This document shows positions 35,805 to 48,829 of a stretch of 64,000 nt of DNA, piece by piece (position 1 is the stretch's first letter; every line of letters starts with the position of its first letter). The notes beneath the pieces are model-generated. The model had not been told where the DNA came from. It saw only the letters and a program-made list of their open reading frames with translations, and did not search any database. This DNA comes from Baylisascaris procyonis. Taxonomy: Eukaryota > Nematoda > Chromadorea > Rhabditida > Ascarididae. The position numbers were made by a program, and so were the translations under genes. The stretch is from contig JAZARR010000089.1 in the NCBI GenBank assembly GCA_037389465.1, positions 1,054,001 to 1,118,000 of the forward strand. The letters run 5' to 3'.

Positions 35805-38712
35805 CTAAAACGACCACCCGCCGATAGGTTGCTAGCCTAATTTGCCAAAATACGCCTTCATCTCCGATGATGCTTTACGTTTATGGACATTATAAGCTTT
35901 ATCCGAATAATTAAATTTTTCTAAATTTCTGATATCTAAATTATTTTATTATCGACGCTAAAGATTTCCTCTCCTATTCACCAAAATCGACTATGAGAGA
36001 AATTTAGAGAGTTTCAGAAGATTATAACAGCTTTGACATTTGAAAATACATTAAGTGAAATTAACAGAAATATTTCAAATCATATAAAATAAAAGCTATC
36101 ATAACTATCAGAAATCTGATAACAACTTTGGTAAGATATTCAATAAATTAATAGCAAATACGACTATCTTTGCAGATATCAATGCAAATTTTATCATCTC
36201 TATTTTTAGAGACTTCAATTTAACATAATATACTAGAATGGCAACCACATATAACTTCTGAGTTGCACTATTTCTATATGGAGCATGACAGGGATATCCA
36301 ATCCTGCATTTCTGATTGTATTTATTCAACGCTATTTATCCCCAAAAATATATTCCGCCTTAATAGGAGTTTTTCAACTAAGTCAAAATAAAAGAGAAAA
36401 AATAGAAAGGGATAGAAAGAGAGAGAGAGAGAGAGGCAGGAAGAGAGAGGTAGAGAGAAAAATGATGATGGATTAGATAAATAGAATGATGACTAACATA
36501 GAAAACCTATAAAATATTCATAATCTGCTCTCGATGAGTGATCTCAATGCCGTATAGTCACTGTACACGTTGAAAGGAAAGTATGTTCTACTCTTAATTA
36601 TTCAGCAATACCAATTTCCTCGAATCATCTCTTTTATGAAAACAACATTACTTCTCTAAATAACCGTATAACAACGAATAAAGCCTCTGGGGTAGTAAAC
36701 TCTGAAGATTTTTTTGAAGATATTTTCTTAAAGAAGAGCGTTTTATTAAAACAGATGCTATTTTTGTTTAAAAAATTTTTGTAATATAGAAAAATCGCCT
36801 AAAAATTTTTAGACGTCAGAAAGCAAGTCGTTCGAGTGAACTGTTTATATGAATTCAAGTCTATAAAATACAACCGTTCAGATCCGTCACAAATAATTCA
36901 AAGAAATCGTAAATAACAGACCCAAACTATATGTCTTCCTATCTTTTACTGAATTAATAATCTATAGTCCAAAAAATTGCAAATCTCAAAAAAAAAAAAA
37001 AATTTAGTTTCTTGGGCGCAATAACCGTAAGACTGTCTCATTTTATATGAAGTTATATGATTCCAAATAGCTATGACGAATCTTTTAAATCCTTTGATCC
37101 ACATGATCATTCATCCATTCGCTAAGGATTGACTCGGATTTGTCGAGTTCCCTCGTAAAATAGCCTTTTAAATCATCAATGAAAATATAACCTAGATAGA
37201 CATGAGTTCGTAATATAATACTAAAAAATTCGGATTCTTTCCAAGTAAACAGACTGCAGAAATTATGAAGACAAGTGAAATATTTCTATAAAATACAATA
37301 AGCTTCAAGATAAGCTTCTTTCCTCTTATCATAGCAATGCAAACCGTTGAATAATAGGCAAATATGCAAAGAAATATAAAAAAATACTAATATCAAGCAT
37401 AATTTTGATCTATATCAACTGATAATCACATATGCCGCATTGCCATTGATGATCGAAAAACAGTGGTTGTCAACAGAATCGCAATTAATGATCACTTCAG
37501 AAAACTGTGGAGAAAATTTTCTTTACAAAATATTTAAATTTCGTCACGAAAGATATTTTTGTAGATAAAAAAACTAGAATAATTGAGGTTTTTTTTATAT
37601 ACCAATGAACCAATTGTACCATAATGTGATAGAGGTGCTAAAAAGAAATAATAATGGTAATTGAAACACCTTAATCGGTCAATAACCTTGAAAGGAGGTA
37701 TAATTTGAATAATACTGTCAAATGAGAAATGGTGCTATCCGAAATGACATATAAAAAACTTAAAGCAAAAGTCATATGAAATGATTGAAGATAGCGAATA
37801 AAGCTGTTACGCTGATTCGATAGGAACGAATAATGCACAGTTGCACAACGAAATTATATGCAAAGAAGGGCGTTATTATGCTGCATTTTCCTCAAAAAAA
37901 AAAAAAGAATAAAGAAAAAATATTAATGACAGCGTTAGAAAACTTAGGCACTTTGTTTGACAAAATTCGAACAAACAATTTCCTAGACAATCGTCGCATT
38001 TTAACATGAAATAGACTTGTGATCTAAGTGGTGGCAATAATAGACCGCAAATTTTGTATGGAAATTTTTTAGAGAAATTGCGATTTAATGAATTTTTTAT
38101 TAACAATAAAATTCAATTTTTTCGATAAACTATACAAAGTGGAAGATTAAAACACAAAAATGCAAAGAAAGAGTTTTACAAAAAATTGCATACAACTAAA
38201 ATAATGAATGTCCATGAATGTGGCACAACAAATTTCCAAAGTATAGGTAAGAAAAGTTAAGTGTATGCAATTTATGCAAAGTACAGATAGGAAAAGTAAA
38301 AAAAGTATATGCAAAGTATATATAGGTGTAGGTATAGGTATAGGTATAGGTACAGGTACAGGTAATAAAAGTTTTTGGAAAGTTTTTGGAAATATTGCCC
38401 AGAAAGCTAATGAAGCGTATTATTGAGTTATATTATAGCACCACCCAAAACCATAGCTCTATTTTATGTTTCTTTTCCCAAATAGAAATAACATAAGCCT
38501 TCCTGAATTGAGATATTGAAAGAGAGTAAAAAATTTCGCAAAATAATGAGGAAATAAAATATTTGAAAAAAAAAAGAAAAAAATTTTGCTTAAATGAAAT
38601 AGTGAAAGATGCTGAATAATTTCTGCTCGAATTTTTCAACTCAAATACGTTAAAAGGAATCAATGAATAATTGGATTTTCTTTAATTCCATTACTGCAAG
38701 TAATCGACTCAC
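35805..38712. other. AT-rich stretch, probably intron
   Basis: If the exons on either side belong to one gene, this is a 2.9-kb intron. It holds a GAGA-rich patch at 36,418-36,460 and a GGTATA repeat at 38,323-38,364. A weak plus-strand first-exon candidate (MNVHECGTTNFQSI, from 38,204 to a GTAAGA donor) also lies here. Confidence 0.4.
38323..38364. repeat. GGTATA/GGTACA hexanucleotide repeat
   Basis: Seven consecutive hexamers, GGTGTA, GGTATA (three times) and GGTACA (twice), ending in GGTAAT. The motif is not the nematode telomere repeat TTAGGC. Confidence 0.9.
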
Positions 38713-38786
38713 CGAAACGCAGTGGGACGCTCTATACTACTCGAACTTGCAATGTTTCCCTTTCTCATTCGTTTCCATAACGCGCT
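38713..38786 (-). CDS. candidate internal exon, Ser/Arg-rich
   Basis: An AATTCTTAG acceptor and a perfect GTGAGT donor bound 24 codons plus two bases, including SALWKRMRKGNIASSSSIER and PTAF. It joins in phase to the 35.8 kb exon. A basic patch followed by a Ser run and SIER looks like an exposed linker. The plus strand is also open here (38,663-38,932) but lacks splice support. No family is recognised. Confidence 0.4.
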
Positions 38787-41380
38787 CTAAGAATTTTCCT
38801 TGTGATACACATTCCCTATTCCCAATTGTACGCCTTCTATACCGCTATTATGTATCGCATCGAAAGAAAATAAGAACTCGAATGAACGAAATATATGAAG
38901 GTTACAAGAAACCTGTTCATTTCTTTAGATAGTTGACAAAATCGTTCATACATTCAAATCAGAAGCTTTAAGACACCATAAAGCTTGAGCAAGAATCCTC
39001 ATTCTACCAAAAAAAGTGAAAAACTAGAAATAAAATACTACTTTTTAGTAAGTATTTATGTCTCAGGAAGCAAAATATTTCTCAAAACTTCGGAACAATT
39101 TGTACAATCCAATCAGACCGTAATTCTTTGTCACTATAAATGAGCCATGTGAAAATGCGAAGAGGAAAAGATTTAAAAAAAAAAAGCTAAAAGAGAAAAA
39201 AAAACGAAATTTGGCCGACTGCAAATTTCATTGACATCTTTAACGGGAGTGTTTCTCAAGTAGGCTAACAATGAAGATTCGCATAGAACAAGAAAAAATA
39301 AATAAAAAATAAAATAAAATACAGTAAGCATTATGCATACGTACGTATAGCATTCGACGTTTATGACGGAATATAACAGTAAAAACAACATACCGGCGAT
39401 AATCTATCTACTATATTACTGTACAATTTACTACGATCCCTCTAGAGGGATGGTAATATAATAGACCTTTGCCATCTAAGGCAACCTAAATTTATTGAAA
39501 AAGTTTTCACAATTTACATCAACTAAACTGGACACTTCTGCTATTTAAACATAGGACTATAGTTGTAAGTGATGTGATTAAAATTATCTCAACTATTGGC
39601 GAAAAATCAAGAATAATATTGCGATAACTATTTGCATTATTTGCAATATTTTCCAATATTTGCATAAAGGAAATATGCAATAATTTGCATATGCAAAAAA
39701 TTCAGAACTTGAAAAATTAAATGAAAGAAACATTTCAACAATATTGCAAAAGCAAAAAATAAAAAATAAAATAAAATAAAATCAATTTCTGCAAAAATGT
39801 GAACATCACAACGACTCGCATCACTAATAGAATATTGCGATTAATTAAATCCATCGAGCTGTTCACTTTTTGCATTGACATCTCCGCAAATTGCATTAAT
39901 GTGGAATGAATTCATGCGAACATTTCTTTAGTAGCAATTCGCAGAGAAATCTTATTGCATCATATAAGCAATCTTTTACATGCTGACTTTTCTTTATATA
40001 AAAGAAAGATCGCATTATACGGGGGACTTTCATAAAAATACCTTCCCCTTTACCCAACCCCTCCCCTTTCCCCAACACCTCCCCTTTCCCTCTCCCTTTT
40101 CCCCGACGATTTTTACTTTTTACGAGCTTTATTTCATATTCTAAAACCATTAAATATTTGCTACTTCCTCTTTATTAATTCGAATGTCATGTTAAAAAAA
40201 TTTTTTTGGGAGTGAAAAAATTTTTTTTCAGTGATAGAATTTTTTTTCAAGTATTTATTGGAATATTCGATGAAAAATGACTAAATAATAAGAAGTTCTA
40301 AACAATTACTTATATTCTTTTAAATTTTTAGTGAGAACTGAAGTGAATAACACACATATATACTAATAATAAAAGTGGGATAATCTATATAAAATTGTTG
40401 AAGTGAAAAACGATATTTCTACGAAAGCCATCAATCTAACAATAATTCATATGATCGATCTTCGTATCATGTTACTAGCAAATTTTAATGTTCCCAAGAA
40501 TATAAGCCTTCATGCTTAATATGCCAAAAGAAGGCTATCAACATTCTCCAAATTGGTCGGGAATAAAGCCTTCGCTTACTAAAATCAACTAATTCTACGA
40601 CCGTAAATAATCCTATTGCATCCACAAGGCATATAAAGTATGCTATATGCCACTATATTATCTAGAAATTAAACAAATATACTGCATGAAAAGACTGAAA
40701 CATTAAATCATTATGGTTACTTTAAAAATTTTATATAATTTCCATTAATGCAATTTTTTAAAGTTACTTTATTATAGCACTTTTATATGTTTGAGCGGTA
40801 CGGGTTGTTAGCGCTATATAACAAACGATTAGCTTCCTTCCTGTTTTCTTTTTTGTTGCAATCATTTTGCATACAATCAAAATCTTCGAAAGAAATGTAA
40901 AATGCGCACTCATCGATTTATATTTTTGTCCTTTTAACTACTATTATTGCTAAATTTAATCTTAGACACCTTTTATATTATTCCAAGAAAACGCATTTTC
41001 ATAACCGGTCGTTTTTTCATGAGTGAAAAGCCAATAAAAACACATATTTTATCATACGATTTATCAAATATTATAACTTAGAGCAAATTCTTCATCTGAA
41101 CCATTTTTTGAGTGAGTTAATAAATTCTTCAATGAATTTCGCCGCTATTAGCACCTATCGAGCAAAACAATTGACAACGATAATACCCATCAAACGACAA
41201 TACATTAGAAAATTACTTCAATATTAAAGTGATGATATCCTATAAGATATACTCATGGGAAAATATAGTCGACAAATTGCTCATTGAAATGGTAAATTTA
41301 CACCCGATCTCGTACTCATCTACTAACATTTTAGCCCATTTATCCCCCTCCCCTCTCATAGCTTGGAATGCTGTTCTTAC
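38787..41380. other. AT-rich region without a supported gene
   Basis: Stop-dense. It contains a perfect 16-bp palindrome (ATCCCTCTAGAGGGAT, 39,436-39,451), several ATTTGCAT and ATGCAAAT words near 39.65 kb, and a pyrimidine-rich CCCCTTTCC repeat near 40,050-40,105. Confidence 0.5.
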
Positions 41381-41462
41381 CCTTGCCCATATATTGAACT
41401 GCCAAACCTAAGAGACGGGCACAGAAACATATCTTAGCCAGACAATAGTAAGCCAGAATTTT
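41381..41462 (-). CDS. candidate internal exon, hydrophobic segment
   Basis: A TTTTGTTGCTTTCAG acceptor and a G|GTAAGA donor bound 27 codons: KILAYYCLAKICFCARLLG followed by LAVQYMGK. The first 20 residues are hydrophobic and Cys-rich and could be a membrane helix. Entry phase is 0 and exit phase is 1. It lies on the same strand as candidates at 42.5, 44.4 and 45.1 kb and may share a gene with them, but the phases show that at least one exon is missing between them. Product unknown. Confidence 0.4.
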
Positions 41463-42407
41463 CTGAAAGCAACAAAATGATGAAATATAGGAGATGTTCG
41501 TCAACGAAATGTGACCGTTTTTCCCCTCTCTAACAATTAGGTAAAAAGATGTATGGAGAATATTCATGTAAACAATAATAATTTATTTTAGAAAAAATTT
41601 GATTGAAATATCGGTTTGAAATTCGTAACAATAAAAAAAAAATAAAAATTAAATTGAATAATTTCAAAAAGTAAAACCTTTACATAAAAGATGTTCAATC
41701 GTTTGCTGTCACAAATAAAAAGTATTGCTTATGACGTCTTTCCGTGTATTCATCATTACCATAAAAACCATAATTTAAAAAAAAAAGCAGTGCATCATTT
41801 ATAGAGAGGGTCGGTCACTAAGAAGTCAACGCACCATTTACGGAAACGGTCGGTCAGTAACAACTGTATGTAGTGTTGTTGCAATGACCATTACAAATAC
41901 TACCAGTTATGAAGAGGTCAACATTTGAGAAGACAGCAGAGAGCGCAATTATGCTTGTTACATTCACCATGAACGGAGGTACAAAGCGATGTCTAAAAAA
42001 CTACATTAACATACATTATAAAATATGTTCAGTTAGGCTCAAATCTCATTTTTCTTAGCATTTAGTCCATAAAGCAAAGTGAAAATGCTACGGAAATTAA
42101 AGTATTCATAGAGAATATGTGGGAAAAAAAACCTGAAAACAACAGAAAAAGACTAAAAAACATATTTGACATTGTGCCGTAAATTTATAAGAGGGTACCA
42201 ATAAATATAAAGCATTTGCGATTGTTTCTCATCCTTTTGGCGTAAATTAATAATTAATATTTTTTCCCCTCATCAGATCACTTATAAGATACTCTTTAGA
42301 TTTTTGAATTTATTATGGGTGTGGAATTTATCGTAAAGGCAATAACGCAAACAATTTCAACTCATTTTTATATACTTTAGTGGTTATATAAAACATATGG
42401 ATTAATC

Positions 42408-42548
42408 CTAACGTTGTGTGAGGCGTATGACATCGCAATAGGCGAATGAGCATGTCACAGCTCCAGCTTCCGCAGCACAAAACATCAAAAAATTAGTATC
42501 TACTTGACACACAGGTAACAAGCATGCTTTATAAAGTAAGTTAATATT
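42408..42548 (-). CDS. candidate Cys-rich exon
   Basis: A GTATTATAG acceptor is followed by 46 codons open to TAG, or to an earlier GTTAGG donor at 42,413. The middle reads MFCAAEAGAVTCSFAYCDVI, and two further Cys lie upstream (ACLLPVCQV). Five cysteines in about 35 residues would suit a secreted or extracellular domain, but the spacing matches no family I know. The plus strand is also open here, with a CACAG|GTAACA donor, so the strand call is tentative. Confidence 0.33.
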   Translation of the reverse strand, partial: NINLLYKACLLPVCQVDTNFLMFCAAEAGAVTCSFAYCDVIRLTQR

Positions 42549-42564
42549 CTATAATACCGGCACA

Positions 42565-42760
42565 TAACATTACTACTACATTATTACTATTAATGCTGCT
42601 ATTACTGCTATTACTTCGCTATCACTGCTATTACAACTACTATTATCACTATTGTTAGTACTGCTGTTATTACTTATACTACTACCAGTGCTATTACTGT
42701 TGTCATTACTGCTACTCCTATCATCACTACTACTGCTGTCACTACTACTATCAGCTACCA
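42565..42760. repeat. imperfect trinucleotide tract (ACT/ATT/GCT family)
   Basis: About 195 bases of diverged ACT, ATT, GCT and GTT triplets with conserved period 3. It looks like an old trinucleotide microsatellite. Frames here are simple Tyr/Leu/Thr or Ser/Asn strings, so coding is unlikely. Confidence 0.85.
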
Positions 42761-44307
42761 GATCATCGGCAAACTTCGTACTTTGTACAGATATATTTTA
42801 AAATTGGTTGATTTTAGGGATATGTTTTAAAAAAAATAAAAAATAAAAATAAAATTCTTCAATCATCATACTCAAAAGAAGAGGAGATACGCCTTACTAA
42901 TTTAACAAAGAATACAATAGAAAATACTTAAAAAATTTCTCCAAGTTTATGAACTCATCTAGAAGAAATCATTGCAACATCACGCTTATCGTTATCAAAA
43001 AGCAATTCGTTCGCTTGAAATATGGTACATCGCCCGATTGAGTAACGATATTATATTGCAAGATTGCATAATTTGCAAAAACAACTTCCAATTTTGCAAT
43101 TACTATGTGAAATTACCCATATCATCTGGAATTGCAAATTGCAATTCGATAAATACAATGCAATGAATATTACAAAATGCTATATTCGGAAACATGCCAG
43201 TGATGGGTTCATCGCAGAGAGCAAAGGTAAGTACCGACGGTAAAGATGAAAGAGAATGCGACTTTTTAAGTATCGAGCGTGGGAATGCTTCATCCATGCA
43301 TTGCAACGCCATACGTCATATATCATTCTCTAAACAATATGCGAGCAATGACGTATTTCGAATGACCACACTATAGAGTGGTGGCTCAAATGTCCATATC
43401 CCTTCATTGCAGAATACAGCTAATATCACTAAATTTAAAAAAATATACATCAACGATTTTCCTAATATTATAAAATTTTAGTTGAAAGGATTGTGAATTG
43501 CAAAAAAAAAAAAAAAAAAAAATCGATAAAAGAAAAACTTGCAAAGAATTGCAGAATAAACATTTAAATTTGCAAAGAATTAAAACTTTTTGCAAAAAAA
43601 TTTAATTGCTTATAAAAAAAAAACTAATCCTACAAAACTGTGAAATAAAAGATGAGATGATCTAATCATTTATAATGTTGATGCAAATATTTACAGTGGG
43701 AAATTACGGACTATTGCATTATTGCATTATTAATCAAGTCTAACATCATTGTAAATGTAAATAGAACACAAGTAGATAGAAATTTTTGAATAGTTTTTCA
43801 CAATCAACTTCAATTAAAATCGGGACCATTAGATATCTTTGAGAAAATTATATATTCTAAACTCTTTAAGCAACTTCAACAATTCGAAAAAAAATTTTTT
43901 TAACAACAAAGCAAATATTAAATATAAATAGGAAATAAATCAGAAAATCCAGCAAATGACATAAATATTTACATGACCAAATAAATATTATACGATGTTT
44001 TTGAGGTGAAATCGTTGGTTTCGGCTTAATTCGGTTTGCCGAGAGCTAGTTTTTTTGTGTTCTCCTCAGGCAATCAGTGGGTCTCTTTTCAGCGATGCGC
44101 AGAAATGATTGATCTCTATTTTGACGCTTATTATGCCTATTCTTCGTTGTAGTACATTACACTGCCGCCGATTAAATCGCATCGCTACGCAAGTCGTTTT
44201 CCCCATTTTCCCATATTGCCCTTTTTGAAGGGAATTTGCAAGGCAAAACGATCGCAACAAAACCGACCGTCGGAGATTCTAAATCTCTGTCTAAATCAAT
44301 TGCTTAC

Positions 44308-44405
44308 TTGCAGGGATATATCCAGTAAATGTACTTCTTGCAACCTCAAGTTGTTCGAGCTCAAACCCTTGCGTTATTGAACTGCTACAACCTCTACCTG
44401 TCTCA
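44308..44405 (-). CDS. candidate internal exon, unrecognised
   Basis: A GTATCCTGGCCAG acceptor and a consensus A|GTAAGC donor bound 32 codons: ETGRGCSSSITQGFELEQ, then LEVARSTFTGYIPA. A second acceptor 8 bases in (GAGACAG) changes entry from phase 2 to phase 1, and phase 1 would join the 45.1 kb exon in frame. The plus strand has a pyrimidine-poor open frame over the same bases, which I consider the shadow. DNA just downstream (44,060-44,290) is G/C-rich and open in several frames and may hold more of this gene. No family is recognised. Confidence 0.4.
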
Positions 44406-44506
44406 CTGGCCAGGATACAAGCTCACCCACTGTTGCTATCTCAAACGCCTATAGTCACATACGAAATTATCCAGTGGCATTAAAACAGGTTGGTTGAAGA
44501 TATTCT

Positions 44507-44640
44507 AAAAAAAAACGGCATTAAAATAAAAAACGGTATTGAAACAAAAAAAAACGGTATTAAAACAAAAAAACGGTATTAAAACAAAAAAAAACGGTAT
44601 TAAAACAAAAAAACGGTATTAAAACAAAAAAAAAACGGCA
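44507..44640. repeat. about 20-bp tandem repeat (ACGGTATTAAAAC plus A run)
   Basis: Seven copies of ACGGTATTAAAAC (with ACGGCATTAAAAT variants at both ends), separated by A runs of 5-9. A related GGCATTAAAACAGG sits just upstream at 44,476, perhaps the seed. Because the A runs differ in length, unit size drifts from 19 to 23 bp. Confidence 0.9.
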
Positions 44641-45054
44641 ATTCTATGCTACTACATAATCGAAGTGAATGATGCGATGAATGAGTTTTTTTTGCGATAT
44701 TTTGCACTTCTTTTGCATTAATAAATAATTATTGCTGGGAAATTTTATAGAAACGAAGCCTCAACGATCAAAACGAAAGATAGAGTAAAATGATATGTAA
44801 TTATAAAATAGGCTTTCTATCACCAATATATCTTCCTGTGATCATACCCCCTTCCCCCACAATCCCCTTCCCCCCACCTCCTCACCCGTTCCTCTTTAAT
44901 TTTTCTAGATCTCTCTATAGCAACACTGCAAGGATCTTTCATCGAACAAATCCCATCTACAGATCCATTACGGATGTATCCATTATCCCTTCACGCACTC
45001 TGAGATTGATATTCTACTCTACGCTAATCGCACTTCCTGTGTTAAATCTTTTAC

Positions 45055-45157
45055 CTATAATAATGTCAAGAATTGGCCATATGGCCTTTATTCTGCCCCA
45101 TATTTCGACTACGTTCACAATCTCTGTCATCTGTTCTTCGGTTTTATACCTGACCGC
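45055..45157 (-). CDS. candidate internal exon, unrecognised
   Basis: Thirty-four codons plus one base from a weak acceptor (GTAGATATTAG) to a G|GTAAAA donor. The peptide includes YKTEEQMTEIVNVVEIWGRI, then KAIWPILDIII: an acidic helix-like start and a hydrophobic end. The frame stays open 15 codons past the donor, so the true end may be later. Exit phase 1 fits the alternative start of the 44.4 kb exon. The plus-strand frame over this region is Pro- and Ile-rich and looks like a shadow. Confidence 0.38.
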
Positions 45158-48100
45158 CTAATATCTACTATTAGAAAACCACCACTATTGTATAGCGAAA
45201 AATATTCAAGAAAAATCAAACAATTGGTACATTCGTAACGAAGTATATTGGCAAAGAACATAAATTTAGAACGGAAATGACAATACCACTAAAATCAAAC
45301 ATCTACTGCTATTATCGCATAGATTAATAAAGTTATCTACCAATCTCAAGATTAAATATATGACAACGACAATTTAAACTGCAAAATAGTAAAAAGTATT
45401 ATAATTTTTTTAAATAATTATTATTATTAGTAAATATTATCCAGCAGTGAATGTGATACCCCTCTTGCATTATCATAAAAATGTAAACAGCGTCGGTTTG
45501 GTTTTTTGTGGCAATATTTGCTGCACTTCACAATTTGAAGTGTGTTTCGCAGCTTTTTTTCGTATCATTTTGGAGTGCTTTCCCCACTTTTATGTGTGGA
45601 ATTTTTTGTGCTGATGCACTTGAATGTACACTTGAATTCTATTGGGTTCATTTTCCTTCCTCAAATATGTTAAAGGCTAGACTCGTTTCGTCAACTATTT
45701 ACTCAATTCAGCAACTGACCTCCCCTCCCATCTCCATCCTCCCTTCCCTCCCCCTCCCCCCCCCCCCCCCCCCACTGAAACAAACAGTTATCACAAGTGG
45801 TACACTTATACCTTTGAAGATGCAATGAAATAATCTGAGAGAATTTGTGCTATTAACCTCTCCCCCTTCTCTCCCTCCCCCAATCCCATCATCACTGAAC
45901 CCATTAGGGTGATTCGAAGGGAATTTTTTAAAGTTTATATCGATTCTTTTTCAGAAATTTATATTTCCTTCGAGATGAAAATCCAGAAAACTTTTTAAAT
46001 ACTAATAATACTTTCTTTTCATTATTATATTTATTCTATGCCTCAAAAAAAAATCCAACATCACTCCTGGCAATTATGCAAAAAGTTATTAAACTCTTTC
46101 CCTCTGCTTTAACTCCCCTCTCCCTCACTAATATCTTTTCAATAGTAATAAGCTGATAACTGTTGTTAATATCGTGAAATATGCATTAATTAACAGTATA
46201 AAATCTACCTCTCTTTTTTCGAATGTGGTGAACCTCTTTTCTAATAGCTAATCAACTGACAAAATATCTAATCAACATATTCTTATCATTAAATTTCCAC
46301 TATTCTTTTACAAAAATATCCACTTATCACTAAAAAAAATGCAAATATCGATGGATTAGAGTTAAAAAATGATCCTACTGCTATAAGAAAGATCCTACAG
46401 ATAAAAATAAGAAACAATTTCCACAATTTTTTAATTCAAGTTTTAAGGCTAACTTCAAAAATTTAAATGAAAATCGTCGAAAATCATTTTATAATACTAA
46501 TGGATGATATATCACTTAAAGATCGATTCTAAGCAAATGAACAGACTAATACACTCATATATTATGATAGCGATGTTATCAGTGAAATGATTTCGTAATA
46601 TATCTATGGATAGAAGAGAAAATAAAACCGCCGACATCGAGGCTCCATTCTTTACTGACAAATAAACAAATAATGCTTTGCAAAATTTTTGAGTTTATTA
46701 TAGGAAAATAAAATTGTCACTTAGCAAAAATAATAATAAAATAAATGGCAAATCTCATCAGATGAGACTATCACATATAATTAAGGTATACTGTTGATTC
46801 GATGGGTTCTAATTAAAAAAAAAATTTTTTTTTCATAGTTAAGTCTAAAGATTTATTATTTTATTTTCACTTCAAATCATACACTATATCACCATACGGA
46901 TTGTTGCCATATTTCGTTTAATATTCTCAATAAAAGAGTGAAAAAAAAAGCGGAAAGAAACAGATATCGGAGAGATTAAATTCTACGATAATATTAATAA
47001 ATCCGAACTTTCTCACGTATCATTATGCTTAAATTTTCGCGATTCTTTAGGATATCACCTCGGAATTCTTGAAACGAGGGGGGGGAGGGGAGGGGAGAAG
47101 GAATGGAAATGGGTTGGGAAAAGAGATGATAATTTTCGTGATTCTTTAGGATATCACCTCGGAACTCTTGAAATGAGGGGGGAGGGGGGGATGGGAGAAG
47201 GAATGGAAATGGGTTGGGAAAAGAGATGATAGGAGAGAGAAGGAAAAATGTCCCTCACTGAAAAATTTTCAAAAAAAAAAAGTGATTCCTGTCAATCTAC
47301 CCTTCCCTTTATTTTTTTGGATGAATTGAGAATTCAAGATAACATCTGTCTATCACTAAAACGATTCAAAAAGGAATTTAAAAACTAAAAAGTTTAAAAA
47401 AAATGGGAAATTTATAGATCACCTGGGAGTGCAAACGAGAATGAAAAACCAATATCGAAAAATCATAAACAGCACATAGTAAAAGAAAAAAAGTAATAGT
47501 AAATTTGTAGCAAAAAAAAAAAAAAGTAAAAATAGAAAAACTCAATTTTTTAAAAGATGACTGTATTGGTCGCATGACAATTGCGCCTCCGACATTTGCG
47601 CCGTCTGCAAAAAATTGGCCCCTAATATAAGAATGAAAAGTCTTAATGTTTAAAGTAGCATTCAACGTAATGCGAAGAAAATAGAGTGTAATTTAAAATC
47701 AAAGACTAAGCCTTAGGCCTCTTACCCTTAACTCTAGGCACATTTTCGCGACCCCAGTCAAGTCGATCAATGTGTCAACACGATTAGAGCATAATTCAAT
47801 GCTATTGCAATAAAACATTATTACAAGAACTCTATATCAAATAATAAAATGAGTGCAATTAAGCGACTAGAATTATTTCCATTTCAGCTACACTCACACT
47901 CATATCACATTGCATTTAATGTAATAAAATTTACGACTTTTTTTTGAGAAAAACGATTCGCTTCCGTGATAAGACAAATCAATGATCAAAAAAGAATAAA
48001 GAAAAATTTCATATTGCATCGGAAATATATATTATAAATACAAATAAACAATAAAAATAAATATGTAAAAATGACTGTTGAGAATATTTTAATCAATATA

Positions 48101-48829
48101 CATATGTAAATAAATAAATATATGTAAATAATAAACATATATGCAAATTATTTATATTCATGTATATCAACGGCAAAAAAAAAATCCAAAAAATAGAAAA
48201 TACTAACTAGAAAAAAAGAAGGTGAGACTGCTAGGAGGATATATCTAAACAGATTGCGTAAAAACTCGAATAAAATAAAGTTTTCATCGAATCAAAATAA
48301 AGCGGATGCATATATTTATATGATGAGGAGTACGGAGAGGGAGGAGGGGGGGGTAGGGAAGGGAAAGAAGGATGAGAGGAGGAAGAACATTTTCACAATT
48401 AAAAGAGCCAAGGAACATGCTACATATTTTCATAACGGAAAAAAATGTCGAATTCTTAAAATAGAAGCAAATAGACGTACTGACTTAACTGAATTACTTG
48501 ATACTTTAAGGGTACATATAGATGGGAGGTCGGGGAAGGGTGGCATTGGGAGCTAGCGAAATGGGTAAAATAAGCGGCCACCTCCTTCGAATTTCTGATG
48601 GGTATATAATGGACGAGAAAGTGCTGGTGAAAAATACAGAAAAGCAAAAAATAAGTAAAAATAGTACTGATTCACCTCACCCCTTACCTATTTTTTTTTC
48701 ACAAACCTATATACCCCCCCCCCGCTCCTTTCCGGAACTTTTTCCACCCATTTCCTCAAAATACTACAATAAAAGAGTTAGAAATTTTAGGCTAAAAAAC
48801 GGCTGCCTCATTTGTGGTCAATCTATAAA
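45158..48829. other. region without a supported gene
   Basis: Contains an 18-base C run (45,756-45,773) and other pyrimidine-rich strings, a 99-bp tandem duplication at 47.04-47.24 kb, and an (A/T)-rich ATGTAAATAAATA cluster at 48,060-48,150. Long Pro/Leu-rich frames at 44.8-45.8 kb reflect the C runs. Confidence 0.5.
47040..47236. repeat. 99-bp tandem duplication around a G-rich tract
   Basis: GATTCTTTAGGATATCACCT starts at 47,041 and again at 47,140. Each copy runs through a long G-rich tract and ends GGAAATGGGTTGGGAAAAG then AGATGATA. The copies differ by few substitutions plus length change in the G tract, so the event is recent. Confidence 0.92.

Noticed and set aside
44790..45161. 123-codon plus-strand Pro/Ile-rich frame
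   Set aside because: It is driven by C-rich strings and overlaps a better minus-strand exon candidate.
45508..45828. 106-codon plus-strand hydrophobic frame ending in a Pro run
   Set aside because: The Pro run is an 18-base C homopolymer; there are no splice signals and no recognisable domain.
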